Part shown: positions 1 through 4,210 of the stretch, one piece after another | Numbering within the stretch: position 1 is the stretch's first letter | Layout: each line of letters opens with the position of its first letter | Assembly (NCBI GenBank): GCA_964430565.1 | Contig: CAYSFD010000004.1 | Location: 1-8,174, forward strand | DNA: 8,174 nucleotides | Direction: 5' to 3' | From: VBDM01 sp964430565 | GTDB lineage: Bacteria; Pseudomonadota; Gammaproteobacteria; Burkholderiales; SG8-39 | The notes under the pieces: generated by a model | The model's input: the letters and a program-made list of their open reading frames with translations, nothing else | What the model was told of the DNA's origin: nothing | The model's database searches: none | Made by a program: the position numbers and the translations under genes

Positions 1-30
1 TGATCTTCATCCGTTTCTGTGGACACTTCG
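1..30 (+). repeat. IS left terminal inverted repeat
   Basis: This repeat is paired with 1307-1336. The matching cores are TCATCCG (7-13) and TGTGGACAC (18-26), with seven mismatches over 30 positions. It lies just outside the orfB stop codon, as expected for the 3' end of an IS3 element. Confidence 0.75.
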
Positions 31-849
31 CTAGGCATTGGCCAAGCGTTCGAACTCGACCGGGGAATGGTACCCCAAGCTGGAGTGAATGCGTTTGAGG
101 TTGTAGAAGCGTTCGATGTAACCGCTTAGTTGCCCATTGAGCTGAGCGTCGCTGGTGAACCGATGCTGATGCACCAACTCGGCTTTCAGGGAGTGGAAGA
201 AGCTTTCCATGTGGGCGTTGTCCTGGCAGTGGCGCGGGCGGTTCATGCTGGGCACGATGCCGCGCGAGCGCAGGAACGCCTGGTAGCCGTAGGCCGAGTA
301 CTCGATACCGCGGTCAGAATGGAAGAGTAATCCAGGCTTGGGGTTGCGCAGCGCGATCGCCCGCCTGAGTGCGCGCAGGGTCACGCTCGTGGTTCTGTTG
401 CGCGCGATCGTCCATCCGATGATGCGCCGCGAGAAGAGGTCCATGACCGTGACCAGGTAGCGCCAGTGCTTGCCCAGGCGCAGGTAGGTGAGATCGCCCA
501 CCCAGACTTGGTCGGTGCGTGTCGGTGCCGGCTGATCCAGGCGAGCGTTGCCCGTCTTCTGGAAGAACTGGTGCACCCCGGTCGAGCGCCGGTACAGGCC
601 GCTGACACGAGCGCGCAGCCCTTGCTCGCGCATCAGCCGCGCCACACGCTTGTTGCTGCAGCGAACGCCCTCGCGCTTGAGCTGCGCGTGGACCCGTGGA
701 GAGCCGTAGGTGCAGCGGCTGTCGCGATGAATGCGTGCGATCTCGGCGCCGAGTTCCTCGTCATCCCGGCTGCGGGGGCTGCGCCCGCGCTCCTCCCAGG
801 CGTAGAACCCGCTCCTTGAGACCTGGTAGCGCTGGCACAGGAACGCCAC
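31..849 (-). CDS. IS3-family transposase OrfB (DDE integrase core)
   Basis: This is the catalytic half of the transposase and cuts and joins the element's ends. The protein has an N-terminal HTH_21-like segment (about residues 28-85) followed by an RNase H-fold rve/integrase core. The acidic triad is visible at D119 (in VGDLTYL), D179 (in HSDRG) and E215 (in DNAHMESFF). Exactly 35 residues separate the second and third, and K222 follows seven residues after the glutamate, as usual in the family. The boundary given starts at a GTG. The frame stays open upstream to the A7 run at 921-927, encoding a stretch with FIAEHRGRYG typical of the OrfAB junction. The native enzyme is therefore most likely an OrfAB fusion made by a -1 frameshift from orfA. 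No internal stop or frameshift was found. Confidence 0.93.
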   Translation of the reverse strand: MAFLCQRYQVSRSGFYAWEERGRSPRSRDDEELGAEIARIHRDSRCTYGSPRVHAQLKREGVRCSNKRVARLMREQGLRARVSGLYRRSTGVHQFFQKTGNARLDQPAPTRTDQVWVGDLTYLRLGKHWRYLVTVMDLFSRRIIGWTIARNRTTSVTLRALRRAIALRNPKPGLLFHSDRGIEYSAYGYQAFLRSRGIVPSMNRPRHCQDNAHMESFFHSLKAELVHQHRFTSDAQLNGQLSGYIERFYNLKRIHSSLGYHSPVEFERLANA

Positions 850-872
850 ACCGTACCGCCCACGGTGCTCGG

Positions 873-1283
873 CTATGAACTGGAATTTCGCCTTCGGCGT
901 TCGATATTGAAGCGGATGGCTTTTTTTAAGAGATCGTGCTCCACCTCAAGCGCCGCGAGCTTGCGCTCGAGCGTCCGCACCTGCGTGCGCGCTTCGACCT
1001 TGGTCTCCAACTCCTTCACTTGCCGCTTGAGCGCGAGCTTCTCCGGATCGCTCTTCGGCGCCTGCAAGAGTTTCGGCAAGCTCAACCCAGCGGCCTCGGC
1101 CGCCGGCTTGAGCTTGCCTTCGCGGTAGTCCTTCTTCCACTTCGAGAGCATGAACGGGTGGATATCCAGAGCATGGGCTACGTCCTGCGTCTGAATCTCT
1201 GGGTGTAACGACAATCGGACTGCTTGGATCTTGAACTCGACCGTGTAGCGATGAACCTTCTTAGGCCCAATCGGGGCTGCCAT
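873..1283 (-). CDS. IS3-family transposase OrfA (HTH and leucine zipper)
   Basis: This is the DNA-binding part of the transposase and recognises the terminal repeats. It has 136 residues. A helix-turn-helix of the HTH_8/homeodomain-like transposase type lies at about residues 13-55 (YTVEFKIQAVRL ... SKWKKDYREG). A charged coiled coil with leucine heptads follows at about 80-122 and would allow OrfA/OrfAB dimerisation. The ATG start is preceded by a strong AGGAGG ribosome binding site 5 nt away. In the zero frame the protein ends shortly after the A7 run with an arginine-rich tail. A -1 shift at that run instead continues into orfB. The gene is complete and sits just inside the right inverted repeat. 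Confidence 0.92.
   Translation of the reverse strand: MAAPIGPKKVHRYTVEFKIQAVRLSLHPEIQTQDVAHALDIHPFMLSKWKKDYREGKLKPAAEAAGLSLPKLLQAPKSDPEKLALKRQVKELETKVEARTQVRTLERKLAALEVEHDLLKKAIRFNIERRRRNSSS
921..927 (-). other. A7 slippery site for programmed -1 frameshift
   Basis: On the minus strand, orfA codons TTA AAA AAA lie in a run of seven A residues followed by G. Re-reading one A moves the ribosome into a frame that has no stop until the end of orfB, so the join reads LLKK then SHPLQY. A-rich runs of this type are the known frameshift signal of many IS3 elements. A short CGCC/GGCG hairpin (889-899) lies about 22 nt downstream, which is rather far to act as a stimulator. Confidence 0.75.
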
Positions 1284-1306
1284 GGAAACCTCCTCGTGCG
1301 TTAGGT

Positions 1307-1336
1307 CGAGGTGTCCACATTATCGGATGAGGTTCC
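1307..1336 (-). repeat. IS right terminal inverted repeat
   Basis: This is the partner of 1-30. It carries GTGTCCACA (1311-1319) and CGGATGA (1324-1330) on the plus strand. It lies upstream of orfA, where the transposase promoter would be expected to overlap it. The last base does not give the TG/CA tip usual for the family. Confidence 0.72.
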
Positions 1337-1428
1337 CGTCCCTTGCGACCGTGTGGTTAGTAGAGTTGCCGTGTTTTCATGCTGGGCGTAGTCTATGAAA
1401 GCCCATAAGAATGACAGGTGTATGACCC

Positions 1429-1701
1429 ATGTCGAGACTTGATCCTTGGCTGTTGTTTGCTTTGGTCATCGTGGCGCTGGTCTTGTACTTCATCCCATCT
1501 ATCGTTGCGTATGCGAGGGAGCACCACAACCGACTCGCGATTCTGCTTCTCAATACGTTCCTTGGTTGGTCGTTTCTTGGATGGGTGGCGGCACTGGTTT
1601 GGGCTGCAACCCATGTTCAGAGAGACGCCCCATCGGCGCGCAGTCAGGTTATTCGGCAAGAGCCGACACTGGAAGATACATCTGACCGACAGCCTGGCTA
1701 G
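1429..1701 (+). CDS. Superinfection immunity-like small membrane protein
   Basis: This 90-residue inner-membrane protein resembles the Imm_superinfect family (Pfam PF14373), named after the phage T4 Imm protein that blocks DNA entry of related phages. Two hydrophobic segments are visible, at about residues 7-24 and 36-60. The conserved pattern is FIPSIVAY (21-28), then HxNRLAILLLNTFLGWSFLGWVAALVWA (from residue 33). The hydrophilic C-terminal tail (61-90) looks variable. The ATG is preceded by AGGTG (1416-1420) with 8 nt spacing. The family is common in bacterial chromosomes away from prophages, so an actual immunity role is unproven. No phage structural gene is present here. The gene stands alone between the IS and a short hairpin repeat that begins right after its stop codon. 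Confidence 0.8.
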   Translation: MSRLDPWLLFALVIVALVLYFIPSIVAYAREHHNRLAILLLNTFLGWSFLGWVAALVWAATHVQRDAPSARSQVIRQEPTLEDTSDRQPG

Positions 1702-1734
1702 AGCGTTCGTTCAGGGTCGATAGCGGACGCCAAG
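1702..1734 (+). repeat. 3'-end hairpin repeat, copy 1
   Basis: The repeat starts directly after the stop codon of the small membrane protein gene. 1703-1711 can pair with 1722-1730 as a 9-bp stem with two G-T pairs, closing a loop that holds GGGTCGA (1714-1720). The loop motif and the half GCGGAC tie it to the copies at 2546-2580 and 4056-4091. There is no T-tract, so it is not a standard intrinsic terminator, though it could stabilise the mRNA 3' end. Confidence 0.5.
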
Positions 1735-1740
1735 TACGTG

Positions 1741-1778
1741 CCCGACCGGGGTTCGAACCCGGACCTGCGGATTAACAG
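1741..1778 (-). other. tRNA-Asn-like 3' fragment, possible attachment-site scar
   Basis: Read on the minus strand, this stretch contains the anticodon loop CTGTTAA (anticodon GTT, Asn), the 3' side of the anticodon stem, a 4-5 nt variable loop, and a perfect T arm (CCGGG-TTCGAAC-CCCGG). It then has TCGGG, resembling the start of the acceptor 3' strand. On the other side of the anticodon loop the sequence no longer pairs, and no D arm or 5' acceptor strand can be found. There is no CCA end. It is therefore not a functional tRNA. Integrases of the tyrosine recombinase type often use tRNA genes as attachment sites and cross over at the anticodon or T loop, leaving just this kind of fragment. If it is a displaced 3' end, the inserted DNA lies to its right (higher coordinates). 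Confidence 0.6.
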
Positions 1779-1861
1779 GTCAGCAGGGGCTGTCACTACT
1801 CGCGCAGATACGGGACTAGACGGAACCGGAAACTGCTGGCGCTGCGATAGACTTGCTGGAC

Positions 1862-2530
1862 ATGAAGCTCACCCGCGATGCTTTCGAAGCGCGCTTCCGC
1901 GAGTACCGCGCCGCCCTGAACACGGAGATTGGCAGCTTTCGCGACGCCGCCTCTGTCTTGCGACAGATCAGCGAGCGGACGCACGACTACTTGGCCGAGC
2001 TCAACCTCGCCCCGGCGTTCTTTCATACGGTCGAAAACTCGCTATTGACGAAGGTCATCCTGTGGGCCGACAAAATGTTCGATGAAAAGGGCGAGCGAGG
2101 GCTGTTCAACTTCCTCTCACTCATAGAGAACAACCGAGAATGGATGACGATTCAGGAGTTGCAGCGCCGGAAGAACTATGAGGATGGGCACTGGATGCTG
2201 CGGCCAGAAAACAGGGGGCAGGCCATCACCGCCCAATCCATCGAGGAGGACAGGCAAAGAGTTCGGGGGCTGGCCGCGCTAAGGAGCATCAGCCTTCTGC
2301 GCGACAAGTTCCATGCCCACTTCGACGAGGACTACTTCTTTGACCGCGACAAACTGCAGGCCGAAGCGCCGATTGATTGGACGGGTCTCACGCAAGTTGG
2401 CAAGGTCATGACGACGATGCTGAACAACTACTCTGCCGACTTTGACGGTGAATTGTTCGCTGGGGAGGCTATCGGCATCGATGACCTCACGAGGCTGCTC
2501 CACGCAGCGCGTAAGGGGAACAGGAAGTAG
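1862..2530 (+). CDS. AbiU2-like HEPN domain protein, putative defence/toxin RNase
   Basis: This predicted soluble, mostly helical protein of 222 residues looks like the HEPN family typified by AbiU2 (a lactococcal abortive-infection protein; Pfam HEPN_AbiU2). The telling segment is LRDKFHAHFDED at residues 146-157, containing R147, H151 and H153. This fits the Rx4-6H signature of HEPN RNases (R-x5-H), placed in the second half of the protein as in AbiU2-like proteins. An upstream helix rich in hydrophobics (about 57-70, AFFHTVENSLLTKVIL) fits the first HEPN helix. I chose the ATG at 1862. A TTG three codons earlier is in frame, and neither has a clear Shine-Dalgarno. The gene is single, with no adjacent antitoxin-like partner. 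It converges on the HExxH gene, with 49 nt between them. The assignment rests on motif memory, and RNase activity is inferred. Confidence 0.6.
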   Translation: MKLTRDAFEARFREYRAALNTEIGSFRDAASVLRQISERTHDYLAELNLAPAFFHTVENSLLTKVILWADKMFDEKGERGLFNFLSLIENNREWMTIQELQRRKNYEDGHWMLRPENRGQAITAQSIEEDRQRVRGLAALRSISLLRDKFHAHFDEDYFFDRDKLQAEAPIDWTGLTQVGKVMTTMLNNYSADFDGELFAGEAIGIDDLTRLLHAARKGNRK

Positions 2531-2545
2531 GACGCACTATTCGAT

Positions 2546-2580
2546 GGAGGTCCATTTTCGGCCAGAAGCGGTCATTGGAC
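2546..2580 (-). repeat. 3'-end hairpin repeat, copy 2
   Basis: On the minus strand the repeat begins inside the TAG stop codon of the HExxH gene and reads GTCCAATGACCGCTTCTGGC, then CGAAAATGGAC. It matches 19 of the first 25 positions of the copy at 4060-4084. Its ends GTCCA and TGGAC are complementary, so the whole unit is an imperfect palindrome. It fills most of the space between two convergent genes. Confidence 0.5.
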
Positions 2581-3308
2581 TAAGGGGAATGAGTGAGGGG
2601 TACCGAGCGCCAAAAGCTCTTGGGATTAGCCCGGAGATTGAACCTGCCGACACAAAAGGCCGTCAGGTCGTATCGGAACTCTTGGCTAACGAAAATTAGC
2701 GCACGCATTTTGTCGTTAAGCATATTGCGCAGGCGGTCGCTAAATGCGGTGCTCGCCTCAAGAAACTTCTCGTCGCGCAACCTGTCATAAAGGCCAGTGT
2801 GATCGAGATCCGGCAGGGCAATGTCCATCATCGCACGTTGCAGCATTAGGCTTCGTTGCAAAGCGACGACTTCCGCCTGGCTTGACGCGGAGCTAACTGT
2901 CGGCAACTCGGCCAGTTTAGCCCCCATGACCGCGGACCAATGCGCGTTGCTTTCCGCCTCTGCAAAGCGCCGCTCTTCCGGAATGATGACGAGGTGCTCG
3001 ATGAGGTCGTTGAGCGCCTGCGCCTGGAACTCGTAGCGCGATGCAGTCGGCCTGAGTATAGGTACGGCGTCGACCCAATAGCGCTTGAGGTGTAGTACCT
3101 CGTGCAGGATTGCACAGCGCGAGATGCTATCGCCGCGGTACGCGATCGTAGCGTGGCATTCACCGGCGTCGATGCCGAACGTAAGGTTGTCAAATTCGCT
3201 TGCCGCTGCGTCGGGGACGACGGTTATTTCACACTCGGCGAGCTGCTCAGCCTCCTGGACGGTGGCCTGCAGTTCTCCGGGCAACATAGCGAGGAATTGA
3301 GGTTTCAC
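2580..3308 (-). CDS. Unrecognised protein with HExxH zinc-metallopeptidase motif
   Basis: I do not recognise this 242-residue protein. Its clearest feature is ILHEVLHLKRYW (residues 67-78). The HExxH motif (H69, E70, H73) follows a hydrophobic residue pattern typical of zincin active-site helices. About 30 residues later comes QALNDLIEHLVIIP (97-110), where D101, E104 or H105 could give a third zinc ligand. The layout recalls ImmA/IrrE-like peptidases, but there is no HTH domain and no repressor neighbour. The second half (about 140-242) is helical and rich in Arg, Leu and Met. No signal peptide or TM segment is seen, so it is probably cytoplasmic. The start is a GTG. An in-frame ATG seven codons in (3287) is an alternative, because the GGGG stretch upstream lies too close to the GTG to be an ideal ribosome binding site. 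The gene is divergent from the nuclease-like gene on its right. Confidence 0.65.
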   Translation of the reverse strand: MKPQFLAMLPGELQATVQEAEQLAECEITVVPDAAASEFDNLTFGIDAGECHATIAYRGDSISRCAILHEVLHLKRYWVDAVPILRPTASRYEFQAQALNDLIEHLVIIPEERRFAEAESNAHWSAVMGAKLAELPTVSSASSQAEVVALQRSLMLQRAMMDIALPDLDHTGLYDRLRDEKFLEASTAFSDRLRNMLNDKMRALIFVSQEFRYDLTAFCVGRFNLRANPKSFWRSVPLTHSP

Positions 3309-3342
3309 CCCTTCACTGACCGTGGCGACATCCGTCAGAATC

Positions 3343-3357
3343 TAACGCCCGGCGTTA
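3343..3357. promoter_or_regulatory. Perfect palindrome TAACGCC-C-GGCGTTA in divergent promoter region
   Basis: Seven-base perfect arms flank one central base. The site is 34 nt upstream of the HExxH gene and 170 nt upstream of the nuclease-like gene. On the minus strand it would lie between, and partly over, weak promoter-like boxes TGGACT (3362-3367) and TTAGAT (3340-3345), 16 nt apart. An operator is therefore possible. The half GGGCGTTAGAT also resembles the 3' end of an integron attC site, but no complete attC is present. Confidence 0.35.
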
Positions 3358-3527
3358 CAAAAGTCCAGGTATCCTCGGCGAACCGCTGATTCATAAATGC
3401 CGATGTAACTTCGACCCAATTTGTTTTATTCTTGGATTGAACAATCGCTTCGGGAGGATTCGGCTCCGATATGACGCGATAGTTGGAGCGATGCCGTATC
3501 CAATTTTATGTGCTAACGGAGAAACGG

Positions 3528-4055
3528 ATGACCAAGGGGAAGGCAACGGGTACGGCCCGCGAGTATCAGGAGCATTGTCGCGACATTTTGATTCACCGCG
3601 ATCTTGAGCTCGAGCCGTATTCCGGAGATGGTATCGATGTCCCGTTCGCTATGGGTGGCACGACTTGGAGCATTGACGTCGTTCTCCGTCACAAAACAAG
3701 CGGAAGCGTCGTTATTGCGGAGTGCCGGCGTAGACAGGATGCTGTCCAGCAAAACGACGTTGGCGCGTTCGCTTACGAAGCAGAGCTTTTGAGGGAGCAG
3801 CTTGGCGTGCCCGTCGCTGCTTTGTTCGTTGCAAAAAAAGCGATCCAAATCGGCGCGTTGAAAACGGGCGACTTCAACGGCATATCGATGGTGGTCGTTG
3901 ACGAAGATGCGGTTCCACCTTCATTCAAGATGGATTTCCATCGGTTCGACGCCAATCGGAAGAAGCGGTACCACGAGTACGTATTGCACATCGCCCCCGC
4001 CAGCTTAAGTTTCAAGGGCGAGCTCGCCATGGTCCTCATAAAAAAGGACAAGTAG
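3528..4055 (+). CDS. PD-(D/E)xK nuclease-like protein
   Basis: This predicted small cytoplasmic protein of 175 residues has the core pattern of restriction-endonuclease-fold nucleases. It reads EYQEHCRDIL at the N-terminus, then SGDGIDVPF (32-40), a beta strand with the candidate metal ligand SIDVVL (D50), and a strand VVIAECRRR with E65 in an E-x-R arrangement. A helix follows with NDVGAFAYEAELLREQLG (76-93) and a strand VAALFVAK. The usual third catalytic residue Lys is replaced by Arg67 (ECR instead of ECK). This is seen in some active members and some inactive ones. Length and order recall stand-alone Mrr/REase_IV-like domains, without a DNA-recognition domain. The ATG start is chosen for GGAG (3518-3521) six nt upstream; an in-frame TTG at 3483 lacks this. 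The target is unknown. Lower GC than the right-hand genes suggests acquired DNA. Confidence 0.6.
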   Translation: MTKGKATGTAREYQEHCRDILIHRDLELEPYSGDGIDVPFAMGGTTWSIDVVLRHKTSGSVVIAECRRRQDAVQQNDVGAFAYEAELLREQLGVPVAALFVAKKAIQIGALKTGDFNGISMVVVDEDAVPPSFKMDFHRFDANRKKRYHEYVLHIAPASLSFKGELAMVLIKKDK

Positions 4056-4091
4056 CTGTCGGATGTCCGCTTTGGGTCGAAACCAGCCGTC
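4056..4091 (+). repeat. 3'-end hairpin repeat, copy 3
   Basis: The repeat starts directly after the TAG of the nuclease-like gene, with GTCGGATGTCCGCTTTGGGT followed by CGAAACC. It shares ATG-x-CCGCTT-xx-GG-x-CGAAA with copy 2 and the GGGTCGA loop with copy 1. Its stem is degraded. Read on the minus strand it would encode GWFRPKADIR. I remember peptides like this in spurious short proteins of other proteobacteria, which suggests a widespread intergenic repeat, but that is recollection and not a search. Confidence 0.5.
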
Positions 4092-4117
4092 GCCCGAAGT
4101 CGACAAGTTCACCACAC

Positions 4118-4136
4118 CCCGCGGCGTCTTCGCGGG
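4118..4136. other. GC-rich hairpin between convergent genes
   Basis: A perfect 6-bp stem CCCGCG/CGCGGG encloses a 7-nt loop, in the 155-nt gap between the stops of the nuclease-like gene and the serine hydrolase gene. The position suits a bidirectional 3' end structure, but neither side has a T-run, so I do not call it an intrinsic terminator. Confidence 0.3.
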
Positions 4137-4210
4137 TGCCAAGACCCCGACTAGCCGACCGCCTCGAACCCAGTCAACCCCGATTCGGAAGGCGACTGCC
4201 CGCGGAAAAC

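Larger units (their letters stand above)
1..1336 (-). mobile_element. IS3-family insertion sequence, apparently intact
   Basis: A transposable element of about 1.34 kb carries two consecutive minus-strand transposase frames (orfA then orfB) between imperfect terminal inverted repeats. The length, the orfA/orfB layout, the A7 frameshift run and the DD(35)E catalytic core all fit the IS3 family; I cannot assign the subgroup. Position p on the left pairs with position 1337-p on the right, with 23 of 30 positions matching. The outermost bases disagree: the left tip reads TG but the right tip reads GG on the inward strand, so the right end may be mutated or the true ends may differ by a few bases. 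The left tip coincides with the window edge, so no target-site duplication can be tested. Both frames look undamaged, so the element may be recently active. Confidence 0.85.

Noticed and set aside
1366..1394. Sigma-70 promoter for the superinfection-immunity-like gene (TTGCCG, 17 nt, TAGTCT)
   Set aside because: Only about three consensus matches in each box, a level expected by chance.
1741..1830. Complete tRNA-Asn gene on the minus strand
   Set aside because: Only the anticodon loop, T arm and part of the acceptor 3' strand are recognisable. There is no D arm, no matching 5' acceptor strand and no CCA end.
1738..2085. Plus-strand frame overlapping the tRNA fragment and the HEPN gene start
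   Set aside because: It crosses the tRNA scar, has no protein-like features, and competes with the better supported HEPN frame.
3340..3440. Integron attC site next to the HExxH gene
   Set aside because: One RYYYAAC/GTTRRRY-like half is present, but no second consensus half lies at the right distance and no integrase gene is in the window.
3483..3509. Promoter for the nuclease-like gene (TTGGAG and TTTTAT)
   Set aside because: The 15-nt spacing is short and the -35 match weak. The AT-rich stretch makes such pairs easy to find.
4118..4136. Intrinsic terminator between the convergent genes
   Set aside because: The stem is good, but no T-run follows on either strand.
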